Part shown: one piece after another, positions 1-6,649 of the stretch | Layout: the number at the start of each line of letters is the position of its first letter | Position numbering within the stretch: the stretch's first letter is position 1 | Assembly (NCBI GenBank): GCA_033791605.1 | Contig: JASJGJ010000161.1 | Span: 1 to 6,866, forward strand | DNA length: 6,866 nucleotides | From: Porticoccus sp033791605 | GTDB lineage: Bacteria; Pseudomonadota; Gammaproteobacteria; Pseudomonadales; Porticoccaceae | Reading direction: 5' to 3' | Made by a program: the position numbers and the translations under genes | Notes under the pieces: model-generated | What the model saw: only the letters and a program-made list of their open reading frames with translations | What the model was told of the DNA's origin: nothing | Databases searched by the model: none

Positions 1-1651
1 GGCCTGGGGCATTAAATTTACCAAATTTTCTACCCACGCCTGGCAATGTGTCCCACAGATCTGCTTTCGTGAGTGTATGAGGCTTCCCATTGATTAATAC
101 TTGATACGAACCTATGGTTCGAGGCACTCGGGTATAAACAATTGGCGAAGCTATACCATTACTTTTGGGTCGTTTAACCACCACAGGTTGAAGGTACTTA
201 ATCGTTAGTAGCTGATAATCCGTGCCGCTTTTTAGCTTTAAATTATCAATGGTCATTAAGCCTGCTTTATTCACCACAATGGTGCCAGACTGGCCAGCAA
301 AATACCAAGCTACGGTATCACCAGACTTCACGTTAAAATGAGCAATGTGACGGGGTGTGATAGAAAAACTAACGACCTCCGGCTGATCAGGAAGATCTGG
401 TCCCAGATTTTTCTGTGCCACGTATCTAAGCGGTATTTCAATTTTTTCAGGCGAATCAACTATGCGGCCATAGTGCCAACTGATACCTCGATTGTGATAA
501 CCCCGCAGTTTTCCGTGGTAATTAGCGCTGTTATTAGTGATCACTGGCAAAATTTTATCCAGAGAAATATCCTGATTACGGTCAGTAAACAGAGACATAT
601 TCACACGGTAGCTTTTCTCGTGGGTACTGTGTCCACTCTGAAGCCATACCGCAGAACAGCTGATTTTCCGCTGCTCGCAGACATCAAAAAACGTTAGATC
701 AAATCGACGATAATTATCATTGGCTCCACCACGCCAATAAAAATGAATATCCTGCACCTTTTGCCACTGGGATCGAATATCCACGGTTGGGAATAAATCA
801 CGGCCACCCCAGGCTTTTTTGACTTGAGCTTCACAACACTTAGGAATAATCATCAGGCCAATCATGGCATCGACTATGGCAATTTTATCCTGATATTTGG
901 GCAAAATCATGGACTGATGCATCACCCCAGCCCCGCCCAAACTGGTTCCTTTTAGGTGCAGCCCTTTATTCAGGTCAATACGATTACCGTATCGTGCCAA
1001 TACATAATCAATAGTGGCTGCTATTCTTCGACCATTGTAATTCGCTACTGATCCAGCCTGACCACCACTATAAACCCACCAACTCCCCCCTGGGTTTGAT
1101 GCATAACGTTCCTCCTGATTATGAATTTCAACGGCATCCCGACGAAAAGAAAAGGAAGAGGGGCCGGTGACAAAGCTCCCACGACCACCTTCATCTGGGT
1201 GCATAAAAATCATGATCCGAGCGGGGTCATCTACAGAAAAATACTGCGCTGAGGGCGTCATAAAAGACATGGGCATATCAACGCCGTAAGGGCTCAAGTG
1301 GGGATTATTGGCAATCTTGAGCTCGCAGAGGTACCAGCTCCAAGTACCTTTACCTTGAGTTTTATCCTTAGGGCATACCACCACATCGGCCAGATTAGGT
1401 ATTGTCCTGTAACTGTTTTCTTCCGCACCGAGGTTTTTACTTTTTCTTTCATCAGCAACACGACGGGGAGATGTAGCAGCGGAATCCACGTGTGAGCTTT
1501 CTTCAGCTTTGGAACGCTGCTCCTCTTTTAACCGCAGTGATTTAAATTCATTCCATATATCGGGATTAGCATAGCTGACCGTAGACATTAAGCTTGGAAA
1601 AACCAAGCCAAAAAATAGGCATGCTAAAAGTACAAGAACAACACGACTCAT
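1..1651 (-). CDS. Exported alpha/beta hydrolase (esterase-like), C-terminus missing at window edge
   Basis: An unbroken reading frame of 550 codons runs from the ATG at 1651 off the left edge, so the true C-terminus is not seen. Residues 1-28 form a signal peptide: short n-region with Arg3, a long hydrophobic stretch, and a likely cleavage site SYA|NP. Residues 30-80 are polar and probably a linker. Residues about 85-350 look like an alpha/beta-hydrolase core: strand and oxyanion-loop region MIFMHPDEGG (147-156), nucleophile elbow GTSLG with Ser237, candidate Asp312 in GGANDNY, and candidate His341 in SGHSTH. Cys93/Cys109 and Cys325/Cys332 could form periplasmic disulfides. Residues about 425-485 look like a small beta-rich domain (SGTIVV, then MTIDNLKL) such as often follows secreted esterase domains. 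Substrate unknown; its place after glycosyltransferases and an O-ligase suggests a polysaccharide or its ester groups (inference). An in-frame ATG at 1696 would put 15 polar residues before the signal peptide, so 1651 is preferred. It is the last gene of the cluster seen, 134 bases after the GT2 gene. Confidence 0.75.
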   Translation of the reverse strand, partial: MSRVVLVLLACLFFGLVFPSLMSTVSYANPDIWNEFKSLRLKEEQRSKAEESSHVDSAATSPRRVADERKSKNLGAEENSYRTIPNLADVVVCPKDKTQGKGTWSWYLCELKIANNPHLSPYGVDMPMSFMTPSAQYFSVDDPARIMIFMHPDEGGRGSFVTGPSSFSFRRDAVEIHNQEERYASNPGGSWWVYSGGQAGSVANYNGRRIAATIDYVLARYGNRIDLNKGLHLKGTSLGGAGVMHQSMILPKYQDKIAIVDAMIGLMIIPKCCEAQVKKAWGGRDLFPTVDIRSQWQKVQDIHFYWRGGANDNYRRFDLTFFDVCEQRKISCSAVWLQSGHSTHEKSYRVNMSLFTDRNQDISLDKILPVITNNSANYHGKLRGYHNRGISWHYGRIVDSPEKIEIPLRYVAQKNLGPDLPDQPEVVSFSITPRHIAHFNVKSGDTVAWYFAGQSGTIVVNKAGLMTIDNLKLKSGTDYQLLTIKYLQPVVVKRPKSNGIASPIVYTRVPRTIGSYQVLINGKPHTLTKADLWDTLPGVGRKFGKFNAPG

Positions 1652-1659
1652 GGTTAAAG

Positions 1660-1671
1660 CCCCCGCTGGGG
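1660..1671 (-). promoter_or_regulatory. GC hairpin covering the hydrolase ribosome-binding site
   Basis: On the coding strand the sequence just before the hydrolase ATG reads CCCC-AGC-GGGGG followed by CTTTAACC and the start codon. The G run is the only purine-rich Shine-Dalgarno-like element at a suitable distance (8 bases from the ATG), and four of its bases can pair with the preceding CCCC in a stem with a three-base loop. This could dampen translation initiation. The stem is only 4 base pairs and is not followed by a real U tract, so it is not called a terminator. Regulation is inferred. Confidence 0.25.
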
Positions 1672-1694
1672 ACTGATCAAGCTCGACATTAGAC

Positions 1695-1741
1695 ATACCG
1701 CTATTGTAGACCGAGAAAGATGGCTTGTATTAATACCGCTA
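1695..1741 (-). promoter_or_regulatory. Possible promoter/operator region of the hydrolase gene
   Basis: The 134-base gap upstream of the hydrolase contains, on the coding strand, TACAAT (1708..1703; five of six matches to a sigma-70 -10 box). It also contains two copies of TAGCGGTAT (1741..1733 and 1703..1695, 38 bases apart) and a perfect palindrome GTATTAATAC (1727..1736) that partly overlaps the distal copy. No good -35 box lies 16-18 bases before TACAAT; the best is AATACA with three matches. The direct repeats bracketing a -10-like element would suit a regulator-bound promoter, but this AT-rich stretch could give such matches by chance. Confidence 0.2.
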
Positions 1742-1785
1742 AAATATATGAGTCGCCCCGAAGACTACAGGAAAACATTGATGCT

Positions 1786-2769
1786 TTATTCTCTTGATAG
1801 CAACGACTTGATACTAAGCCACAGGGCATAAACACCCCACTTCAGACTGGGCTTTGCGCCGAAAGCCATTCGGGCAATCGCCGATGCGGAATGATAGGAT
1901 TTTCGTGATATCAGCTCCTGTGTGAGAAGCTTTGAGTTAGAAGATAATGACAAAGCAGCATATTCCGTCGCTTCTGGTGATGAGCACACGGTCAGCAAAT
2001 GCCAATAAACCGAACTTTCCAGTAGGCGACGGTTCACATCCCCCACAATTTTTGACGCTGACTCACGGTCATGCTTCACCGGCGCATTGTGCGCTGAACA
2101 TATCTCTGGACGAAATAAGATACCCTCCGCCTGATCACAAAGACGCACAAATAAATCCACATCTTCAGCATAACGGGTTTCCACCCAAAATCTTTCCACT
2201 TTATTCAGCAACGTTTTTTTCGCAATGGAAATATTCAAATGGGCATAATCGGGAAAACTAAGTATTTGCCCACGACTGACTTGATAGACCTCAGCACCCT
2301 TTAGTCTCTGTTCCTTACGCAGGGTTTTTTCAACATGGGAGAAGCTCGTTTTTGAGACGACTTCATCACCATGCAAGATTTTCTGATTGGAAAAATAAAG
2401 CTCAGCGCCCGTTTGTTTAAGGCAATCAACGGCTGTGGACAGTAAATCCTTTCGACACCAATAATCATCATCATCACAGAAGGCAATATAGTCACCGCGG
2501 GCATTTTCAATACCAATATTACGTACAACTGAAGGTCCCAATCGTCGTTCTTCGTCATAATTTGCTCGGATTAGACGAAATCTTGAACCAAACTCATCCA
2601 TCATTTTTTGGTATGCTAGAACAACATCTTCACTGGATCCATCATCAACGATAACTACCTCGTAGTTAGGAAAGCCCTGTTCGTTAATGCCATCCAAACA
2701 ACGGCGCAGCCAATCCACGCGATTTCTGGTTGGAACCACAACACTAATAAATGGTTTATTCTCGGTCAT
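1786..2769 (-). CDS. Family 2 glycosyltransferase (GT-A fold)
   Basis: This 327-residue cytoplasmic or membrane-associated enzyme should transfer a sugar from a nucleotide-sugar donor to a growing lipid-linked glycan. The GT-A nucleotide-binding region starts at once: strand and loop VVPTRNR (11-17), then VDDGSS (41-46). The metal-binding DXD-type motif is in the acidic run DDDD at 99-102 (AFCDDDDYW). A catalytic-base candidate is Glu202-Asp203 in RYAEDVDLFVR, the usual ED motif of inverting GT2 enzymes. The C-terminal about 90 residues are helical with no transmembrane segment, so it is not a processive synthase. The ATG at 2769 is supported by the conserved fold beginning at residue 7; the Shine-Dalgarno is weak (GGA about 9 bases upstream). 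It lies 135 bases after the O-ligase gene. Donor and acceptor sugars cannot be told from the sequence. Confidence 0.9.
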   Translation of the reverse strand: MTENKPFISVVVPTRNRVDWLRRCLDGINEQGFPNYEVVIVDDGSSEDVVLAYQKMMDEFGSRFRLIRANYDEERRLGPSVVRNIGIENARGDYIAFCDDDDYWCRKDLLSTAVDCLKQTGAELYFSNQKILHGDEVVSKTSFSHVEKTLRKEQRLKGAEVYQVSRGQILSFPDYAHLNISIAKKTLLNKVERFWVETRYAEDVDLFVRLCDQAEGILFRPEICSAHNAPVKHDRESASKIVGDVNRRLLESSVYWHLLTVCSSPEATEYAALSLSSNSKLLTQELISRKSYHSASAIARMAFGAKPSLKWGVYALWLSIKSLLSRE

Positions 2770-2904
2770 AAAGTCGTATCCGCAGTGAAAGACTTACTCT
2801 CTGAAGGTTCTCGGGTCAACACAATGATACCCGTAACAAAATACCTAGCGTCGTTTTCAGTGTTATAACAACTTGAAAGTTCGGACATATCGATTTTTTT
2901 ATTA
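2770..2904 (-). other. Intergenic gap between O-ligase and GT2 genes
   Basis: This 135-base AT-rich spacer holds no plausible gene. On the coding strand it carries an A7 run just after the O-ligase stop, a perfect palindrome GTTATAAC (2862..2869) whose TATAAC part resembles a -10 box, and the interrupted palindrome ACTT-GA-AAGT (2871..2880, plus strand) next to it. No matching -35 box and no GC-rich hairpin followed by a T run is seen, so neither a promoter nor a terminator is called. The length, compared with the 26, -4 and 3 base junctions upstream in the operon, leaves room for a control element. Confidence 0.3.
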
Positions 2905-4182
2905 TCACGGATTCACCTTAGCAACACCTTGTGAGCTTTCCTCTGAAGCCCCCTCGTTTAATTTGTTTAAAAACTGAGGTAATAACATGGCTATCGCTAT
3001 TAAATGCCATGGCAGATCAAAATAAGAAAGACTGAGGAATATGCCTCCCGTCATGTAGGCAACCAAGCTAACCTGTAACATTCGCGCAAGAAGATTAAAC
3101 GAAGTATTCTGCTCTCCCTTGGATCGCTTAATAAGCACAGAGAGACGCCGCCAAGTTAAACCCAAAATCAGAAGAAACATTGTCAAGCCCAGCCATCCGT
3201 GATCAGCCAATACTGAAAAATAAATACTATGCGCGACAAAAACCCATTCTGGGTGCGGAGCATATATAGCGAACATGTCTTTCGACCATGATTGTAACCC
3301 CCCCCCCGTTAACCGATCATTTGCTACGTTAATACTGTATTGCCATGAATTTATTCTCTGCATAGCTGAGTCATCTTCCTGATAGGTATAGATACTCTCC
3401 ATTCGTTCGTGCCAACTCTCAGGCATAAAAGCAAACAAAAGAGAGGCAAGAAGGATAATAGCCAAGCCACTCACTAGCTTAGTTTTTGATTTTAACCAAA
3501 AGAATCCCCCAACCCCCAAAATAGCCACAATAGCTCCCCTCGATTGAGAACCTAAAACAGAGATCAGACTCAATACGATGGCAAAGACCAGTCCATACCG
3601 AACCCATTTATGGGTAGTAATATGATGAAGATAAACCATCAGAGGAATGACCATTAGCACCGCTACGGCTAGCGCATTATTTTCCGAAATATTACTTGAT
3701 GGAGGGCCATAGACTCGGAAAGCCCCACCTGTCAACAAAGTAAACATCCCTCCTTTGACGCTAAAGTAGCCAATGGAGCAAACAATAACCCAAATAAGCT
3801 GGTTGAGCTTTTTTATATCTGTAATCAGCACCATTGTAATGAACGTCATAATTTGGACTTTGAGTATTTCAAAATACATATCCCTTGCAGCTTCCGGATA
3901 TTCCGCACTGAATGAAGTAATTGCCATCCAAAGAATAAAAAGAACCCATACAAAAATCGTAACATTACTTGGTAAATGCTGTTTGTCTTTACTAAATAAA
4001 AAAGAAACAAATAATACCAGAGCTACAATCTGAGCAAAGGGCATATTGTAAGCAAAGCCCCACGCCAATCTGTGGGGGTTCATATAACTCAACCACGACC
4101 ACACTAAAACACCAATATAGGCATTACGAAAAATAAATGGCAGACTGCCAAAAACTAATAATGTAATGAGAATATCGCGCAT
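2905..4182 (-). CDS. O-antigen ligase/polymerase superfamily membrane protein, exosortase A-associated O-glycosylation ligase type
   Basis: A 425-residue inner-membrane protein with about ten hydrophobic segments, among them about 4-18, 21-33, 48-63, 74-90, 108-121, 128-150, 170-186, 197-211, 216-230, 237-252, 331-343 and 370-402. The N-terminus (MRDILITLLVFGSLPFIFRNAYIGVLVWSW in the first 30 residues, then SYMNPHRLAWGFAYNMPFAQ at 32-51) and VKGGMFTLLTGGAFRVYGPP (142-161) closely match my memory of the TIGR03097-type family found with exosortase A. Shared superfamily features are GSQSRGA (211-217), a large periplasmic loop about 253-330 with TGGGL (292-296), and the loop His318 in AHSIYF followed by DHGWLG (327-332). 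These proteins use lipid-linked glycans as donor, either polymerising them or joining them to an acceptor; which applies here is unknown. The start follows the CapK-like gene by 26 bases, with AGCAGG rather far upstream. A G10 run encodes Gly293-295 and makes the frame potentially unstable. Confidence 0.88.
   Translation of the reverse strand: MRDILITLLVFGSLPFIFRNAYIGVLVWSWLSYMNPHRLAWGFAYNMPFAQIVALVLFVSFLFSKDKQHLPSNVTIFVWVLFILWMAITSFSAEYPEAARDMYFEILKVQIMTFITMVLITDIKKLNQLIWVIVCSIGYFSVKGGMFTLLTGGAFRVYGPPSSNISENNALAVAVLMVIPLMVYLHHITTHKWVRYGLVFAIVLSLISVLGSQSRGAIVAILGVGGFFWLKSKTKLVSGLAIILLASLLFAFMPESWHERMESIYTYQEDDSAMQRINSWQYSINVANDRLTGGGLQSWSKDMFAIYAPHPEWVFVAHSIYFSVLADHGWLGLTMFLLILGLTWRRLSVLIKRSKGEQNTSFNLLARMLQVSLVAYMTGGIFLSLSYFDLPWHLIAIAMLLPQFLNKLNEGASEESSQGVAKVNP
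3298..3307 (-). repeat. Poly-G (G10) homopolymer tract inside the O-ligase gene
   Basis: Ten consecutive C on the plus strand read as ACG GGG GGG GGG on the coding strand, encoding Thr292-Gly293-Gly294-Gly295. With ten G the gene is in frame for 425 residues. Losing one G moves translation to a TGA at 3185..3183; gaining one leads to a TAG at 3229..3227. Both remove about 130 C-terminal residues, including the loop His318 and the last membrane segments. Long G tracts are known slippage sites in phase-variable surface-structure genes of other bacteria. Whether this one varies is inference; a sequencing-length error is also possible. Confidence 0.85.
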
Positions 4183-4208
4183 TGAAGCTATTTATACCTG
4201 CTGTTTTA

Positions 4209-5558
4209 TCATGCTGTTACTTTACTAATGACGTAACGAAACTTACCAGACTTCTCTGGTTTTATTTCATCACAATAGGAAAACTTAACCTCAACAACAT
4301 CACCAAGTCTTTGTTTAAATACCGAGGTAATGGCGGACTCATTGGTGATTTCATACTCATCATTACGCACAATATCCACACACGTCAGATCAAGTGATTC
4401 CTGGGTAATTTTAAAGGCTGCTATGCCCGGCAAATCTCGTAAAATATAAATCAGTGCTAAGCCATGCAGCACGGTCCCATCCTGAGCCACAAGAAAATCC
4501 GTTGAACGCCCTTGGACTTCTTTCAGTACTGGCAACCCTCGGCCACAGGCACATAATTCATCGCTAAGAATACCCATATCACCTGTACGGTAACGAACAA
4601 AAGGAAAATCTCGGGTAGCCAGGTGTGTAACAACTATTTCACCCGACTCTCCCACAGGGAGCACTTGCCCATCGCCATCAACGATTTCAACAACAATGTC
4701 TTCAGAGGTGATGTGCATGCTGCCTTCAGGGCATTGATGGGCAATAAAACCCGCATCGCGTCCGCCATAACCATTGGCCACAGGACAACCGAACACCTGT
4801 TCTATTTTTTCCCGCTGGTGATCGTACAATCGTTCTGAGGTAACAAAAGCAACACATATACCAATATTGCTCAGGTCTACCCCTCTTTTTTGCGCATGCC
4901 CAGCAATATGAGCCAATGCCGAAGGATAACCAAACAGCATCGAGGGCCTCACATCTTGTATGGTGCCGATAAACCCATCTAGTTTTTCTTCAGACATTTC
5001 AAAGGCTGGCAGCAATTGCGTTCTAAACAATTTATCCCTAATTTGCCGAACACGATCCTGAGCACCTAGTTCAATAGGGGAGCCCCACACAACAATCTCT
5101 GGATCACCAATATCTACATTCCACCACCGAGTAGCGCGCCATTTAGCCGCCACATCGTGGCTTACCCTTTTAGATCCTATGTAGAAAATTAGTGGTTCAC
5201 CACTGGATCCACCCGTATTAAAACGGGCTAAACCAACGGCATCATCCGCCTTTAATTGATCCTGATTTCCCCTAATTTCTGGCTTTCCCGTCAGAGGCAA
5301 TAGTTGCAGCTGTTCTAAAGAAGAGAGATTTTCTGGATCAAACTCAAGAGACAAAAAAAGCTCTCGGTAATAGGGAACATGCGTACCGATATCAGAGAGA
5401 AAGGTACGTAAATTATCTAACTGTATTTTTTCAAGTTCAGTTGATGATAGCCACTGATTCCGTTCCATGTCTTTTCGAACCCGAACAGTGCTATGCTTTT
5501 TTAATTTTTCGTGTAGGGGAAAAACCATCCCAGACACCAGCTTCGTATACAGGCTCAT
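4209..5558 (-). CDS. CapK-like adenylate-forming protein (phenylacetate-CoA ligase family)
   Basis: A 449-residue cytoplasmic protein of the ANL superfamily, of the length usual for CapK/PaaK-like members. Such enzymes activate a carboxylic acid with ATP as an acyl-adenylate, usually followed by thioester formation. Motifs in order: the CapK-type N-terminus YTKLVSGMVFPLHEKLK (4-20); phosphate loop TGGSSGEP (115-122); NGYGGRDAG (262-270), the position of the family's YGxxE motif, here with Asp; YRTGDMG (323-329) with the ribose-binding Asp; CACGR (336-340), a Cys pair that may bind metal; and SGKFR (437-441) with Lys439, the probable catalytic lysine of the mobile C-terminal domain. The start overlaps the upstream GT4 stop as ATGA, with AAAGG seven bases before the ATG, which implies translational coupling. 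CapK homologues are common in exopolysaccharide and exosortase A loci, but their substrate there is not established. No acyltransferase partner is seen in this window. Confidence 0.88.
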   Translation of the reverse strand: MSLYTKLVSGMVFPLHEKLKKHSTVRVRKDMERNQWLSSTELEKIQLDNLRTFLSDIGTHVPYYRELFLSLEFDPENLSSLEQLQLLPLTGKPEIRGNQDQLKADDAVGLARFNTGGSSGEPLIFYIGSKRVSHDVAAKWRATRWWNVDIGDPEIVVWGSPIELGAQDRVRQIRDKLFRTQLLPAFEMSEEKLDGFIGTIQDVRPSMLFGYPSALAHIAGHAQKRGVDLSNIGICVAFVTSERLYDHQREKIEQVFGCPVANGYGGRDAGFIAHQCPEGSMHITSEDIVVEIVDGDGQVLPVGESGEIVVTHLATRDFPFVRYRTGDMGILSDELCACGRGLPVLKEVQGRSTDFLVAQDGTVLHGLALIYILRDLPGIAAFKITQESLDLTCVDIVRNDEYEITNESAITSVFKQRLGDVVEVKFSYCDEIKPEKSGKFRYVISKVTA

Positions 5559-6646
5559 TTAATTACCTTTAGCTCGTGATACAAATCTATCCAAAGGCCT
5601 TTCACACAAGGCCAAGCATAAGGCTGTACCGCATCTAACCCATTTAAAACAAGACTTTCTCTGATATCACCATTCTGATAGAGCGAAACAATTTGGCCAG
5701 CCATCGCCACTTCATCTCCAACAGGCACCATCATTGCTGTCTTTTCATGTTCAACAATGAAGGGGATACCCCCCACATCAGTTGTAATAACCGGCACGCC
5801 ACAGGCTAGCGCCTCCAAAACCGAATTGGGCATATTATCAACGGTAGTAGGGTTCAGCATGATATTGGCCGATTGGTAAAACTCGACAATTTGTTGTGCA
5901 TCGAGTCGCCCTACAAATGTGATCTGTTGCTGCAGCCCTAATTTTTCAACTAGTTTTTCCAATGCCTCTTGCTGCGGGCCTGTGCCTGCAATCTCTAAAC
6001 AGAGATCCGGCACTTTCTCCTTAGCAATAGCGGTCGCTTTTATAGCCGTCTCAATACCATAAATAATTTCAAGATTTCGGGTAATGATTAACTTGAATAC
6101 CGGTTTCAACGGCTTTGTGCTGGCAGGCTTAAAACGCTCAAGATCAACAATATTGGAAATCACCTGAGTTTCTAGACCAAAGTCAGCAAATACCTTTTTT
6201 AAATAACCCGAAGGCACAACAATAAGGCTCGCTTTTTTTAAGGTTGGAGAAACCCATCGAAAAGACCGTTCAAAATAGCTTTGTGCTTCACCGCCCCGAT
6301 AATTGACGATGACTGGCGTTTTTTTAAACCAACCTATCCAGACCACTGGTGCTGAAAATAACTGCCAAGACCAGCCAGAATTCGCCATCAAATGAATAAC
6401 GTTTACTTTGCCCGCCAACCTCCAAACGTCAAATAGATAAGGCATCAATCGAAACAAGGCTCTAAAGCCTTTTACATTTTCAATCCATTTCGGGCGATAA
6501 GGTTTATTATTCTGCACCAAAGTAACATCAACTTGCTCATCACCCAGTAAATTAACGAGCTGACGAGTTTGAGTTGCCATACCACCTGCTGGGGGCGGCA
6601 GCGGGCCAACAACACCTAGGTGCAAAGCTTGTTTAGCGCTATTCAT
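5555..6646 (-). CDS. Family 4 glycosyltransferase (GT-B fold)
   Basis: A 363-residue retaining-type GT4 enzyme, complete for the family, expected to transfer a sugar from a nucleotide-sugar donor at the cytoplasmic face of the membrane. The acceptor domain starts with VVGPLPPPAGGMATQ (12-26), a glycine-rich loop typical of the family. The donor domain begins near 184 with KLIITRNLEIIYGIETAI (185-202; Arg190 probably contacts the diphosphate), then EIAGTGPQQEAL (218-229), ITFVGRL (242-248), and the signature DNMPNSVLEALACGVPVITTDVGG (270-293). The usual EX7E motif is present as Asp270-X7-Glu278, a variant common in exopolysaccharide GT4 enzymes. No membrane segment is evident. The ATG at 6646 sits 3 bases after the upstream gene's TGA, with AGG eight bases before it, and the stop overlaps the CapK-like start by 4 bases. 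The linkage it makes cannot be read from the sequence. Confidence 0.92.
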   Translation of the reverse strand: MNSAKQALHLGVVGPLPPPAGGMATQTRQLVNLLGDEQVDVTLVQNNKPYRPKWIENVKGFRALFRLMPYLFDVWRLAGKVNVIHLMANSGWSWQLFSAPVVWIGWFKKTPVIVNYRGGEAQSYFERSFRWVSPTLKKASLIVVPSGYLKKVFADFGLETQVISNIVDLERFKPASTKPLKPVFKLIITRNLEIIYGIETAIKATAIAKEKVPDLCLEIAGTGPQQEALEKLVEKLGLQQQITFVGRLDAQQIVEFYQSANIMLNPTTVDNMPNSVLEALACGVPVITTDVGGIPFIVEHEKTAMMVPVGDEVAMAGQIVSLYQNGDIRESLVLNGLDAVQPYAWPCVKGLWIDLYHELKVIK

Positions 6647-6649
6647 CTA

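Noticed and set aside
338..697. Plus-strand open frame of 119 codons
   Set aside because: It lies inside the continuous minus-strand hydrolase frame, has no recognisable domain and no supporting ribosome-binding site; it is antisense shadow.
1298..1495. Plus-strand open frame of 65 codons
   Set aside because: Antisense to the linker region of the hydrolase; no protein-like features.
1..1651. Idea that the left 1.6 kb is a non-coding region or a decayed gene
   Set aside because: Translating the minus strand from the ATG at 1651 gives 550 codons without a stop or frameshift, with a signal peptide and a GTSLG nucleophile motif; it only lacks a stop within the window.
1610..1651. Hydrolase as a lipoprotein (LLAC at residues 8-11)
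   Set aside because: The cysteine is too early in the hydrophobic core, Leu at -2 is unusual for a lipobox, and the segment continues as a hydrophobic stretch up to a good SYA|NP cleavage site.
1660..1675. Rho-independent terminator after the GT2 gene
   Set aside because: The stem is only 4 base pairs and is followed by CTTTAACC rather than a T run; its position at the next start codon fits better with the ribosome-binding region.
1947..2261. Plus-strand open frame of 104 codons, and a minus-strand frame at 2301..2558
   Set aside because: Both lie in other frames of the GT2 gene, which has clear family motifs along its length; they have none.
3773..4033. Plus-strand frames at 3773..4033, 4182..4397 and 4623..4838
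   Set aside because: They are antisense to the O-ligase or CapK-like genes, with compositions explained by the hydrophobic or conserved sense strand, and have no independent support.
5840..5875. Loss of the EX7E catalytic motif in the complete GT4
   Set aside because: The first Glu is replaced by Asp270, but Asp-X7-Glu variants with the same DNMPNSVLEAL context are common in active exopolysaccharide GT4 enzymes, so this is not a sign of decay.
6319..6325. A7 tracts on the coding strand (6325..6319, 6239..6233 in GT4; 2220..2214 in GT2) as slippage sites
   Set aside because: Runs of seven A arise easily from lysine codons in AT-rich genes, and nothing else marks them; they are much less notable than the G10 tract.
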